DNA from: Ipomoea triloba | Taxonomy: Eukaryota > Streptophyta > Magnoliopsida > Solanales > Convolvulaceae | Assembly: GCF_003576645.1 (NCBI RefSeq) | Contig: NC_044925.1 | Location: 2,991,893-3,055,892, forward strand | Length of the DNA stretch: 64,000 nt | Reading direction: 5' to 3' | Shown: positions 11,456 through 24,711 of the stretch, piece after piece | Layout: each line of letters begins with the position of its first letter | How positions within the stretch are numbered: the first letter of the stretch is position 1 | Made by a program: the position numbers and the translations under genes | Notes under the pieces: generated by a model | The model's database searches: none | Seen by the model: the letters and a program-made list of their open reading frames with translations, nothing else | Told to the model about the DNA's origin: nothing

Positions 11456-12739
11456 AGGCAGAGAAAATTGCTGACACTGATAATGTGTATTTTTCTTTTT
11501 TCTTTTTTCTTTTTAGTTTACTTTTATATTTTTTTTTAAAAGAAAAACAATTTTTCCTAGTATTATCTAGAACTTACCTACGAATTGATTTAATTATATA
11601 AACTTAAAAAATATTAATAAAATTACATAAAAATGAAGAGTTGAAGTGTCTAATTATATTTTATTTTTGATAATATACATATTTAATTACTTTTTGATCT
11701 ATAATTTAAGGATCCATTTATTATAAAAGATCGGAGATAACGTCGCGTATATGAATAAATATCATGCACGATCCGTGGGATTCGATCATGCAAGGCATGA
11801 TGCAACGTGAGATCACATTTGGGGGTTACGCATTCTACAAGAGAAGTCTTATCATTCTCGATTACCTATTTTTCTTCAAAGATATCCTATCAAATTAAGT
11901 AATTAATTAATTGAAAAGAAAAGAGAAAAGACAAGAATTTAAAAAAAAAAAGTGAATTAAAAATAAAGAATCGGTGGCATAATGTTTGGTTTCACACTTC
12001 CACACCAACATTTTCCAGGATTGTGGACTTGGTCCATTATGAATTACTCAAGTTGCATCTCTTGCTCTATATAGTCTGAAATGTCAATACAGTGGACCAC
12101 GGTTCAAAACGATGTCATTGAATATTATGAGTTAGAATAATATATTTTATATATTAAAATAATATAATTTATGTATTAAAATAATGTAATTTATGTGTTA
12201 AAATAATAAAATTATGAGGTAAGATAATGTATTTTATAAATTAAAATAATGTATTTTATGAATCAGAATAATGTACATTTTTTTGAGAATAATGTGCATT
12301 ATCAGTTACAAAAATGCATGTTATAGAAAATCACATGAAAAGAATTACGTGAAACGAGATTATTTTTGGACCGTAATCCACACATTCATCCAATAACTGT
12401 TGGTCTGACACCGTATACCTAAAAACGTTACCTATACTTTTTTTTTTGGACGAGAAACGTTACCTATACTAGAACATCAAGATTGACATTTGACGATTAC
12501 ATCATTTGTCATAGCATTTTTAATTGTTTTTTTTTTAAAATTTACCTAAGCTATTCAAACTTTGTCAGACTAATCTAGTCTCATGAATCTATATCTAAAC
12601 CCATGATAAAGTAAATTGAGCATACACAGTGTTGATATCCACATTCGATTTACATTTTATGAACAAGGAATTCAACCCTAACCCAACATGAGGAGCTCAA
12701 CTCCAACTTGACAAGTCCATGCAACTCTATCATGAGGAA
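11456..12739. other. gene-free AT-rich stretch
   Basis: No gene. At 12125-12300 there is a run of degenerate units of about 25-30 bp built on AATAATGTAATTTATG. At 12090 the string GTGGACCACGGTTCAAAAC recurs at about 34750. Confidence 0.4.
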
Positions 12740-13100
12740 CCCAACTGTGGCAAATTATTGCGTGGATCAGGCTCCACGGGTCCACCTTGTATTATGGACT
12801 TTGATCCAAAATAATATTCAGATTATGTGTCTGTAATTAGCATATTATGTGTCTGTAATTAACAGATTATTATGTGCATGTAAATAAATTAAAGACACAT
12901 AATATGTTAACTACAAACACATAATATGCAGTTAACTTTTTGAAAGTTTATTTTTTTGTATAGTGAAGGTTCATTTTTAAGTATACTACCAAAATATGAA
13001 CTTTCAGTATACATTAAAAATAAATATTCAATATACTACAAATAACATTTATGTGGTTCACATTGCAACGTGGAACATGGTCTCTATTATAATTTGTTGG
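12740..13100. repeat. second copy of GTGGACC-type dispersed repeat
   Basis: Shares CAGATTATGTGTCTG, repeated CATATTATGTGTCTG words and a CAACGTGGAACATGGTC-like end with 5600-5970. Non-autonomous element, class unknown. Confidence 0.5.
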
Positions 13101-13306
13101 GATTCAAATCCCCACCTGCCGTTGGAAAGCATTTTTAATTTTTAATTGTCAAGTAATATTCTATTAGACGGATCTCAACTCCAGTAGCATGGGGCTGAGA
13201 ACCCATGTGGTTCGAACATCCACCCTGCCACTAAAAATCATTTTTAATTTTTAATTTTTAATTGTCTAGTAAAATTCCACTAGACCAATCTAAAAAATAA
13301 AATTTA

Positions 13307-13991
13307 GGCTAAAGTGTCATCTAACACCATGAACTATATCCAATTATTCATGCCGCACCCTGAACTTTCATATCGTATATATTGAGCCACAAACCAAAAT
13401 AAAAAATTCACCTAGAATTTTTAGCAGGTTTCCAGGTCTTCTTGCTGACATGGCGTCTAATGTGGCATTTCTCTTGTCTTCTTGCTGACATGGCGTCTAA
13501 TGTGGCATTTCTCTTAACCTTATGTTGTCTACATGTAAGCGTTTACATACTTAAAATTTAAAAAAAAAAACAAAATTATTATATTAAAATAACCAGAATT
13601 TTATTCTCTTTATTTTCATAATGTATACTTTTCAATTTTGCAATTCCAATGTTTCAATTTTTTTTTTCAGAATTTATATTTTTTGGCTAATTTATTGTTT
13701 AATATTTTTTCAAATTTCCAAATTTATAGAAATGCTAATTTTTTTTTTGTATTTTTTGTTTTTTTAAAAAATATTTTTAATATGTAAATGTTTACATGGA
13801 CAACATAAGGTTAAAAGAAATGCCACATCACTTGAAAACATGCGCCATGTCAGCAGGAAAACCTGGAAACCTGCTAAAAGTTCTAGGTGAATTTTTTATT
13901 TTGGTTTGCGGCTCGATATATACGATATGAAATTTCAGGGTGCGGCATGAATAATTGGATATAGTTCATGGTGCTAGATGACACTTTAGCC
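13307..13991. mobile_element. long-TIR (MULE-like) MITE
   Basis: A 685-bp element whose ends are inverted repeats of roughly 170-190 bp (GGCTAAAGTGTCATCTA at the left; the right end is its near-perfect complement). It is flanked by an exact 9-bp duplication TAAAATTTA (13298-13306 and 13992-14000), the size made by Mutator-like transposases. Inside the left arm a 38-bp unit (GCTGACATGGCGTCTAATG) is duplicated in tandem at about 13437-13514. No coding frame. Confidence 0.85.
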
Positions 13992-14000
13992 TAAAATTTA

Positions 14001-16985
14001 AGTTTTAGTTATAAAACATTTATTTTGAAAAAATAATACATAAATAATTAATACACAATTTGTTATAAAAGTTTGACATATATAACATTCTTCCCTCCAT
14101 TTGTGTGTAATTTCTGACTCAAGTGATGCCATGCTGCATTGCCTATTGCCAAAGGACAGTACTTATTTGACGAAAAATATATTCCCTTTTATCTTGGTAT
14201 GTATCAATTACGTAAGTTTCAATGCTTTCATGTTGGAATAAAAAAATTCCCTTTATCTTTGTATTATACCACATTTGACTCTTATTTCCATCCATTCCAC
14301 ACTTTAGTTTTATTTAATTTCCTTTTATAGTAAGTAGTTTTGTTATTGAAATATATAAATTTTCAAGATAGGCATACCATGATTTATAGATATTGATATT
14401 AATATATAATTATTTATAAATGAAGCAAACTTATCTTAGTTGATCATCTTTAGCCTTCCAATATGGAATGATTTTGTCATTTTTTGTCTTTAATTATAAA
14501 ATTGACCAATTTTGGTCATTCAAGTCTTAGTTTTTGCCACTTTTGAATTGGTCTCTTAATATACATAGAGAACGTTCAAATGAGAACATGGTCCTCTAGC
14601 AAAAAGTAATGATTGATTACAGCTGCCCATTAGAGTTTATCCGGGGCTGAGGGGGTTTAGTAAATTCAAATACGACTACAATTTTATAATTATTGTAAAC
14701 TTTTAAATTTGTAATATTTATAAAACTAACCTTCCTATTTTTCAAATATTTTCACAACCTTCAACAATTAATCTATCCAAGTTCGGTGATGAATCAAATC
14801 AGCCTTAATTTATTTTTCACTTGAGTATGTTCTTACATGAATCTTCTCCTAGTCTCTTACATGTGTGTGTGTGTGTGTATATATATATACACACACCAAG
14901 TGATTGTTTGAGACATGATAAAAAAAAACATTATTTGACAAATTTGACAAAAAAAAAAACAAATAGATCCTAAATTATACTGTTCCAACTATTTTCTGAA
15001 ATGTATTTTACGTTGTTGACTTCTTGTTATTGTGTTTCGTAATTTAAGATGACTTCTTCCTACATGCAGAAAAGAATGTGTGAAAGGCAACATGTTTGTT
15101 CAGACACATTTAACTTCACAAATTGATTTAAGCTTCTTCGTTTCAAAGTATATATATTATTATATTATATTTATACATCGAAACATGCATGCAGCCCTCT
15201 AAGCTGGAAAGTATATCTTTCACGTGCAACATGATATTCTTAACAGAAACCTTTTCACGTGACCTTAATTCAACATTATCCAAAGGAATAAATCAACTAA
15301 TAATATATAAATGTCTGCAAATTTTATTTTTATTTTTATTTTTTTAAATCAAGATAATGCATGAATGCTCAAGATTAAAAGAATGGATATTGAAGCTTCC
15401 ACATCCCGATCAAGTCTTGTGAATATACGGATAAAAAGATACCGTAGTGGTGAATGGTGATAGTGTGATACATTCATAAGAGGTATCAAATAATTAGAAT
15501 TCACTATATATATTAGGTAATGTTTTCACAAGTAATATAATGAAACGAATTTAGATCGAATTAAAGTACCTATATTTACAATCGATCTATTATATACTCC
15601 ATATATTATCTTAGTTGAAATTTTTAACATCCATCACGACTGAGTACCACCACAAAATATCCACTTCAATATTCATAATATGTTTTTAATTCAAATAATA
15701 TATCAATTATAATTACTTTTTATACGTTAAATTAATAAATTTTTTTATTTGAGTATAATTAACAAAATTAATTATTTATAAAATTTAAATTAGTCTATAT
15801 TCATAAATGATGTTAAAATAAAAAAGCAATATATACTATATATTTATATAATTATTCAACAATTTTGGGTTGTTAAATAAATTAATATAATATGATTATT
15901 GTGTATATATGTATGTATAGAGAACCAGCCTGGTATGTCAGTATTGCAATTTCAATTATAATAATTAAGTATTACAATATTTATCATTAGTAACAAATCA
16001 ATTTTCCCTAAACAATATTACAATTTCACATATAAGTATTCAACATCTATCATAAGTAACGATTTATTTTTAATTCAAACTGATATTAAATTTTATACAA
16101 TAAGTACTACAATTTATTTTAAAAGTAACTTTTCACATATAAGTATTACAATATTTACATTAGAATTACACTTTGTAAATATCACAATTTCAGTTATAAG
16201 TATTACAATATTTATCATTAATACTTAGTAGCAATCATTTAACCTAAATAGTATCACAATTTCACATATAAATATTACAATATCTAATCTATTATAAGTA
16301 ACAACTTATTTATTTTAAAATTAATACTGATATTAAACTTTGTTATAATAAGTATTATGGTTTCTGTCATAAGTAACAAGTAACTATATATATCCTAGAT
16401 TCGACCTGTCTCATAAATTAACATCAGTCTCACTCTAAAATGTATTATTGGTATCTTAAATCGTCGTCCAAAATTCTAAGAATCTTCATAAAATGGAATT
16501 TGACAAAAATATGGAATTATAGATGCACAGCACATCCACTTAGGTAATTAAGGACAGTTTTGTTGGGATGTTTTTTTGTCTAACCGTGTCCGACCAGACC
16601 ACCATTTTATTGTTTCTTAGTAAATATATTCATTAATTTTATTTTTAAACAAAAATATCAAGAATCTTGAACTGCCGAATAAATATTTGTTAAAATAAAT
16701 ACATAAGAAATTAAGAATCTTATCGAAGAACTTAGGTTTTATAACTTCGGGGATGACGATTTGAAGTGCAATATATACAATGACAAAATTTGAAGGAATA
16801 TGACTACTTAGTGTCTTTGTTCAAGTTGGATATGTTCTTGGGAAATGGCAAATATATTGATTCTTGACATTGCTTTAACAATTCGTTAATCAATTTAAGA
16901 TAGGTTTGAAAACTCGAAAAATGATTTTTGTAAAAATAAAATAAAGAAGTCATTATGCAATGTAACAATGGGCAAATGTTCTCTC
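14001..16985. other. gene-free AT-rich stretch
   Basis: No gene. A compound microsatellite (TG)n(TA)n(CA)n lies at about 14861-14897. Between 15940 and 16380 words such as AAGTATTACAATATTTAT recur every 50-100 bp as a degenerate repeat. Confidence 0.4.
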
Positions 16986-17375
16986 TAAACATGTAAAAAT
17001 AGACAACCATTTTGTTCGTGACAAAATAACGTTGAAGGAACTACAAGTAAACTACATCTCAACAAAAGACCAACTAGCAGACATATTCACAGAGTCACTC
17101 ACCACAGCTAGATTCAAGTTTAGCTTCTAAGAGACAAGTTTAATGTTCTATCTAGAGACCCTTAAACTTGAGGATACATATTAAGACTCTGTATTTTACT
17201 CACATTAGAATTTATTCTCCCTCTCACTGTATTATTGTAAATCTACATTTTACCATTCCTAACCTGATTATTACTAATCCTTGACTCCTTGTACTCTTAT
17301 AAATACCTCTATTCATGTACTTAGTAAATATGATTGATTAATACTACAACTCTTTGCATATTATTGTTCTCATCA
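16986..17375 (+). mobile_element. Ty1-copia 3' end with LTR remnant
   Basis: The plus frame from 16986 reads KHVKIDNHFVRDKI, then LQVNYISTKDQLADIFT, then LTTARFKF before a stop at about 17128. This is the RNase H tail of a Ty1-copia polyprotein. The usual residues after ARF are changed and a premature stop is present. An LTR-like segment follows, with a TATA box (TATAAATAC, about 17300). The upstream coding part is missing or decayed. Confidence 0.8.
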
Positions 17376-18319
17376 CTACTAACAACAACAACAACAATAA
17401 TAATAATAATAATAATAATGAGCAACATTAACAAAGTTGATCAGACGGTTGACTTAATAAACTCAAAATTTCAAGTTTGACTATCGGTGAGAGTAATTTA
17501 CTGTCCTTCTTGATTTAAGCTGGTCAACTATGTACAACCTAAGTTGATTTACCTAATACATACCCTCATGTAGTAATTGTGGGTTTCTCTCGTTACTTAA
17601 AAAATATATAGGGACAAAATTTATAATTACAATTGATAGTCAAAAGTGTTATTTCCTTTTATAATATTTAGGAATGCTTATAAGTTAAAGATAGAATTTT
17701 GAAGAATACTTTCTTCACTAGAAAGATCATGTATGCCAAATTTGATTGAAAAAATATTTAAAAAATAATAATTAAACACATAACTTGATATAAGTATATT
17801 TCATTCATTCAATCACTTCTTTATCACTACACTTCTATATATTAATTACCGAAAAGGAGACAAATACTTTTCTTTTGGATCCCATTTGACAGAGTAGATG
17901 GTGGATGTGTTGAATGTAGAGCATTGATAAGTTGCTGTATTTCCGGTGGGTTGTTGAAGCTGCCATCAAATCAATGAATCATCAATGCTTCTTCCTCAAT
18001 TTATTGTCCATGAACTGCATTTATATTATTATTATTTTGCATCAAACTTTCCTGCCAAAATTATGTTATGATAATTGTACAATTTTGCCAGGAAAGTCAA
18101 TTGTTTCCTACTTTGCAATTTAGTCCCTCTTTTTTTATTTATAATTTTAACCAATATAATCCTCAATTATTTTACTATGTTATATATTTAATCCCTTCAA
18201 ATAATCAATTTAATCTTTAATTTTTTTTAAAATGAAAACGTAAATAATTGAGGGACTAAATTGATTAATTTATACATTGAGTGGCTAAATTTACAGCAAA
18301 GTAAAATAATTGATAATCA
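17376..18319. other. gene-free AT-rich stretch
   Basis: No gene. An (AAC)n/(AAT)n microsatellite lies at about 17380-17420. The segment around 18120-18300 has inverted TTTAGTCCCT / AGGGACTAAA words and may be a decayed MITE. Confidence 0.35.
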
Positions 18320-18328
18320 TATTGATTA

Positions 18329-19058
18329 TGTAAAATGACACTTTTACCCTCCTCCCCCTGCCCCCCCACCCCCTCCCCCTCAATTATATTCTTATAATGT
18401 TTTTCCTCCTGAGTTATTCATGCATCCATATTATCCCTAGAATTATTTTGGAAGTGACAATTGTTTCCCTCTCTATTAAATGGACATTTGGACCCTTAAA
18501 AATAAAGGCAAAATAAGTATTTTAAGTCACTTTCTTTCTCCAACAAATGATTACTTATATCCAGGAATTATAATAAATGCGAAAAATAACAGACACCATT
18601 TGTAAATATTATAATCATACTTTCAAATTAATGCTAGTAACATCATTAAGATTTAAACACAAATTTAGCACACCATTTGCAAATGTTATAGTTATAATTT
18701 TAAGCTAATACTAGTAACAAAATTAAGACCTAAACACAAATTTAGCAATAATGAATTATTTGTGTTTAAATCTTAAGTATTTTACTAGCATTAGCTTAAA
18801 ATTATAATTATAATATTTGTAAATGATATATGTTTTTTTTCACATTTATTTTGATTCTCAAATATAAGCAATAATTTTTTGGAGAAGAAAAGTGAGTTGA
18901 AATACCTATTTTGTCCTTATTTTTAACCGTCCAAATAAAGATGTGGGAAAATTGCCACTTTCAAAATAATTGAGGGGAATATTGTGGATACATGATTAAT
19001 AATTCATGGGAAAAACGTTATAAACATATAATTTAGGGGACAAAAGTGTTATTTTCCT
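18329..19058. mobile_element. long-TIR (MULE-like) foldback element
   Basis: A 730-bp element with arms of about 300 bp in inverted orientation (left 18329-18700, right 18750-19058) flanked by an exact 9-bp duplication TATTGATTA (18320-18328 and 19059-19067). The left arm also has a local duplication (CACCATTTGTAAAT and ACACAAATTTAGCA occur twice). No coding frame. Confidence 0.8.
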
Positions 19059-19067
19059 TATTGATTA

Positions 19068-19705
19068 AAATTGAAAATTAAGAACTACATTGCATAATAA
19101 TAAACAATTAATTAATTAAAAGATCAAAAGTGGGAGTATCCCATTTAACTCTTTTTATCAATAAAAAGAAGAAGAGTAATAAAAATTATGGGTAATTCTT
19201 TTTTTTTTTTTAGTACTACTGACTCTGTTACACTGAGACTCGATTTTATGACCTCTCATTTGGGAGAGTCATTACATGCTACTTGACCTTGATCACAAGG
19301 TTTTTGACGAATAACTCTCTTTTAGAGGAATCAGAATACATCACCTAAACGCTGAGTAAAAAATAGAGTACAAATTTGGAGTATGTGTAGTATTTTTTTT
19401 TTTCCAAATAATATAGGTGTATATATGAAAAGTGGAATTTGGTCACCTAGTCAGAACTCAAAAGATTAACAAATAGGCTAGTATTCATCGACAGACATTA
19501 AAATGGGGTACTAAAAATAGAAATCAAATTAGTCAATTCCATTGATGTCTCCGAAACCCCCCTATCTACCCACCCACCACTCCCAAACCCAAATTTCTGG
19601 GCTCTGGATATGCATATAAATTGGAACCCCCCCTGCTCTGCCTTTCCATAATTTGCTCCTTTAGATACAAACTTGCGTATATACATCAACCCCCTCCCCC
19701 CTCTG
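19068..19705. other. upstream region of the aquaporin gene
   Basis: Expected to contain the promoter and 5' UTR of the NIP gene. A tRNA-derived-looking segment lies at 19230-19330 (ACTCGATTTTATGACCTC). No clear TATA box could be assigned. Confidence 0.3.
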
Positions 19706-22700
19706 ATGGCAGAGAGTAATGGAAACCATGTAGTTGCTCTGGACCTCAAGGATGAAAGGTCCAATCTTGATGATTCTGGCTGCGATTTCATCTTCACTCT
19801 CCCTTTTATACAGAAGGTCATCTCATACCATCTTCCTCATATTCTTTCTTCTTCAATTTATATTCTTCATCATACCATCAAATTTGCAGGGATTTTTTTT
19901 TTTTTTTTTCTAATTTTGATTTTTTTTTTCCTTCAATTTTGAAGCATAGTTAATGAGCTGGAAACACCCATTTAATCTGAGTTTTTTTTTTTTTTTTTTT
20001 TAATTTTGATTTTTTTTTTCCTTCAATTTTGAAGCATAGTTAATGAGCTGGAAACACCCATTTAATCTGAGTTTTTTTTTTTTTTTTTTTTAATTTTGAT
20101 TTTTTTTTTCCTTCAATTTTGAAGCATAGTTAATGAGCTGGAAACACCCATTTAATCTGAGTTTTTTTTTTTTTTTTTTTTAATTTTGATTTTTTTTTTC
20201 CTTCAATTTTGAAGCATAGTTAATGAGCTGGAAACACCCATTTAATCTGAGTTTTTTTTTTTTTTTTTTTTAATTTTGATTTTTTTTTTCCTTCAATTTT
20301 GAAGCATAGTTAATGAGCTGGAAACACCCATTTAATCTGAGTTTTTTTTTTTTTTTTTTTTAATTTTGATTTTTTTTTTCCTTCAATTTTGAAGCATAGT
20401 TAATGAGCTGGAAACACCCATTTAATCTGAGTTTTTTTTTTTTTTTTTTTTTTTAAATATGATTTGGAGGTTTATTGATTTATGGTGTTTGTGTGTGTAG
20501 TTGATTGCAGAGATGTTTGGGACATACTTCTTGATATTCGCAGGTTGCGGCGCGGTGGTGGTGAACGCCGAGAAAGGGAATATAACTTTTCCGGGGATAT
20601 CAATAGTGTGGGGACTGGTGGTCATGGTCATGGTCTACTCCGTCGGACATATCTCCGGCGCACATTTCAACCCCGCCGTCACCATTGCTTTCGCCTCCTG
20701 CAAGAGATTCCCCTTCAAACAGGTCACCTCACATTATATTTCATTTCAAAATCCATCATTCGAATTAACCTCTTATCACCAAAAGTTATAGCCAGTAACA
20801 AAGACATTTTTCCAAAAAAAAAAAAAAAAAGTAACAAAGACACAACTTTATTTATTTATATCGCCACATATTTTCGAGATACTGAATATTGAACTTACCC
20901 TTTAATCCTTTTACTGACCTCCGACCACCCAACAATCTGTCAGCCACTGAATACTATATTTAGCCTTTACCTGTCTCCGCATAACAAAATTAATCTTATT
21001 TACTAATGTGGCGTACTATAACTTCTAATTTGAGAGAGTCTTTGCTACTTTGTCTATCTTATATTACATAATATATAAAATTTCATTTTCAAATAAATGT
21101 TGTTGTTTTTTTATGGTTTTCTTTGTCACATTCATTAAACTTCGATTCCCAACTGTTCTAACTTATCAAGCCGGTGATGTTAGTTGGGACTATTGTTATC
21201 CAAAACTTAATTAAGGTGGTAGTCTTTATGTTATGTCATTTTTTCTTACCTAGATTTACATTTGTTTAGGTTCCTTTGTATTTATGTGCACAAATTCTTG
21301 GGGCAACCCTAGCAAGTGGAACCCTCCGACTATTATTCCATGGAACACACGACCACTTCGCCGGCACACTTCCGCAGGGATCCGACTCACAATCCCTCGT
21401 TATCGAGTTCATCATCACATTCTACCTCATGTTCGTCATTTCTGGAGTCGCCACCGATAATCGAGCTGTTAGTATCATTCCCAACCTTATTCTTAAATTT
21501 TACAATTAATGAAGTGTCAGTAGATAGCTGATCAATAAAATTTTTATTTACTTGACCAAGTCAAAATGTTAAAATTAATGTTTGGTAAACGTACACTTTT
21601 TTCCCTTACCTGATTGGCCCTAGATAGCTTAAATGTGAAATGTTATTTTGAGTAGTAGTGTTTCATATCAACTAGTCAAAATAACTAATATAATCAAAAA
21701 TGAAAAAAGTGGGAGTATTATTTATGTCAATTACTAGAGTAGAAGAGTCTGAGTTGACATAAATATGTATCTATTTCTTATTAATTATAACAAATTGATA
21801 CCTATTGGGAGCTACACTGAAATCTTTCTCTATAAGTTTTGACTGCATACCTGCATTACTTGCAAGCTTTTGATTATTTGTATTATTATTAATTAAAGTT
21901 ATTTATTATTGTTACAATATGTAGGTTTGACTACCTATTACTTATGTAACACTAAAGTATTGTTATTATAATTATTATTAAGGTGGGGCTGGGGTTAATC
22001 ACATGGCGTACGCAATTATAGTCAATTAAGGAGAAGGAGATTGTGTTTAAAAGTTGATAAGAAAGCGACTTTATGATAATGTTTGAAATAAATAAATAAA
22101 TAAATTAGTATATGGACCCATAATTAACGAATCAAATCATCAGTCCATTATTTTATTGATTTACTTTTGGGTTACGTTACGTTGCAGATTGGAGAACTTG
22201 CTGGCCTTGCAGTCGGAGCTACTGTCTTACTTAATGTCATGTTTGCTGGGTAAGTACTCTACTGCCCTTGCATTTTTCTTATTATTATTTTTTTTTTTTG
22301 AGAATAAAAATTATTATTATTATTATTATTGAAATTTTAGAAATTTTGTGTGGGACTAGCTCACCAATTATTTAGATGTTGACGAAGGGTTCATTTTCAA
22401 CTTTCTCATGCTACATTACTTCATTTATTTATTTATTCTCAAAATTGTAGTGACACCCCATTCCACATGAAGAAATGAGAATATTAGATTCTAGGAATGT
22501 GGGAAAAAAACTATAAAACTATTTTAGGAAATATCACATTTTTATTCTTCTAGAGCCAAACAAAGACGTATAACATTCTGTTATATAATAAATAAATTAT
22601 CAAATACATGCTAAAAGTTTTGCATCAAAATTTGTCCCATCTAATACGAGACTTTAAGGGATGTTTGGTAAATAGTTGTGAATTGTTAGCTGTTAGCTTA

Positions 22701-23610
22701 TTAGGTTAGTGAGTTTGACTAATTGGTAATATTAGTTTATTGTAAAAAGATGTTTAATAAATTAGATGTTAGCGGATAGATGATTAAATGCAAAATGATT
22801 TTTTCAAAAAGTTGATCGGAAAAGCTGTTTTGAACAATTTTTTGAATTTTAGCATTTTAAAGCAATAAACTGTTACAAAAAGTTAATGAATCAAATACTT
22901 ATATATATTGAATGTTTAACCAAGTCAGACACTTAATAATAATTAAATAAGTTAAAATTGACGGATAAGGTAACTATCTTGTCGCCTAAATTAATGTTAG
23001 CTTCTTTCATATTTATTGATTATTTTAAAAAAAAATAATTAACTAATTGCATTACGAGTTAATTAGGTAAAATAATTTTTCATCTGAATTCTGGTGCAAC
23101 CGTGCAAGCAACATCATTTTTTTTTACCAAATAATCGTAATGTATAATTTTCTTTTCCTAAAAAAAGTATTTTTTTCATATCAAATATATTACATCTAGT
23201 TTGAAGTCTCGATCAAATCATACATTGCATAAATTTACATATTATTATTGAATTTTTTCCAAGTTAATTTAGTGAACAGTAATAAACTTAATTATTTAGG
23301 GTTTAGGGTTTATTTGAAGTGGTGGGTTTGAGAGCTTAATTCATCAGATCACTAATTAAACACTCATATTTTGGAATGCAGGCCAATATCAGGGGCATCT
23401 ATGAACCCAGCAAGGAGTTTAGGGCCAGCAATAGTGTCAAAGAAGTACACTGGAATCTGGATTTACTTGCTTGGACCAACTGCAGGCGCCATTGCAGGAG
23501 CTTGGGTTTACAATACAATTAGGTTTACAGACAAGCCTCTGCGTGAGATCACCAAAAGTGGCTCTTTTCTCAGAACCAAAGGCTCAGGCAGCCGCAATGG
23601 CTCCAAGTAA
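19706..23610 (+). CDS. NIP subgroup I aquaporin (nodulin-26-like intrinsic protein)
   Basis: Five exons: 19706-19816, 20501-20722, 21270-21467, 22188-22249, 23382-23610; all introns GT-AG and frame consistent, giving 273 residues. It is a six-helix membrane channel with two NPA boxes, GAHFNPAVT (N94) and GASMNPARS (N206). The selectivity-filter residues read by alignment are W74 (H2), V186 (H5), A203 and R209, the W-V-A-R set of NIP subgroup I, known in this family for transporting glycerol, ammonia, lactic acid or arsenite-like solutes along with some water. The N terminus is acidic and cytosolic. The C terminus has KSGSFLR, resembling the calcium-dependent-kinase site of soybean nodulin 26, so phosphorylation control is plausible. 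Intron 1 carries a 90-bp minisatellite and intron 4 is over 1.1 kb. Nothing in the coding part looks damaged. Confidence 0.95.
19889..20454. repeat. 90-bp minisatellite in aquaporin intron 1
   Basis: Six near-identical 90-bp units, each a run of about 21 T, then AATTTTGATTTTTTTTTTCC, CTTCAATTTTGAAGCATAG and GAGCTGGAAACACCC, plus a partial seventh T run. Copies 2-6 are identical by eye; the first is slightly diverged. The array supplies much of the 684-bp intron. Confidence 0.95.
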
Positions 23611-23696
23611 TTAATCTGTTCTGTGGAGGCTGCGTTGTAGGCTTAGTTCCTTTAATTTTTCACCTATATAATGCATGTCTCATCTTCCTTAAGGCT

Positions 23697-23776
23697 ATAT
23701 ATATATATATATATATAAACAGAAATAATATACTTTAATTTGGAGTTACGTTGGTGAATATAGTATTTCCTATATG

Positions 23777-23825
<49 letters not shown>
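23697..23825. repeat. (TA)n microsatellites 3' of the aquaporin
   Basis: Two TA runs, about 23697-23716 and 23779-23825, lie within 220 bp after the NIP stop codon, in the probable 3' UTR or just beyond. Confidence 0.85.
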
Positions 23826-23828
<3 letters not shown>

Positions 23829-24701
23829 TATATGTATTAACTTTAATTTACTCATCAATTCATCATCACCTACCATTCAGAGATGACCATAATTTGGTTT
23901 CTAAAATGTATGAATCAGAAGCATATCTATTCTGACTTGCGGGCCCTGGTGTATTCAATCAAAACTTTTGTAGATTTTCAACCGACTTTTAAATGATGAA
24001 TTTTAAATTAGAATCTTTTAAACTTTCATAAACTTTTGTACGAATGTATATATTATTTTTATAAATAAATTAATGCATTGTAAAAATAAAAAATAAAAAA
24101 TAAAAATTTATTGCCACTAAAGTAGGCTATATTATACATAAAGACAATATCATTCAATTTTCACTAAATGATTAATACAATCAATAAAAATGTTTTTTTT
24201 TGAAAGGAATAAAAATGTTTCTTGAACTAATGAAACAACTAATTTTGCCAATAAATATTCAATGGTTTCATTAAACTTGACTTCTTCAAATTTCTCATCT
24301 ACTTGTTCTTCCTCCCTAACAACCTTCTCAACTTCATAATTGTTATCAATATTCAATACTAGAGCTAGGTATTATATGTCAATAACCTAAATGGTATTAA
24401 ATTGTACGTACCTAAAAAAAAAAACAATACAAAATATATTTTAAAAAAAACAAAAAGTAAAGAAAAGAAAAATACTTCTAGTAAAAAAACCAATAATACT
24501 ACGAACTTCTAGTAAAAAAATACTTAACAAAATTTATGAAACTAATAATAGTAATACTAATACTAATTAATAATACTACTATTAACTCTCATTTGGATAA
24601 TTTGAACATTATTCAATCATAACAATCTTGTAGTAACATATTTATTAGAAATATATCTTTCTTTGTTTTCGTGCATGTGCAACCATTCAAAAGCCTTGAA
24701 A
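23826..24701. other. gene-free spacer
   Basis: AT-rich with A runs and AATAATACTA-type repeats. The 68-codon minus-strand frame at 24150-24356 is acidic and matches nothing recognised. Confidence 0.35.
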
Positions 24702-24711
24702 CAAATATTAC

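Noticed and set aside
19889..20454. Regular 90-bp repeats as a possible CRISPR array
   Set aside because: Plant intron; units are contiguous with no variable spacers, so it is a minisatellite.
20482..20892. 136-codon plus frame over aquaporin exon 2
   Set aside because: Wrong frame; the aquaporin frame (20501-20722) carries the NPA box and consistent splice sites.
23664..23876. Minus-strand YIYIYI repeat frame
   Set aside because: Translation of a TA microsatellite.
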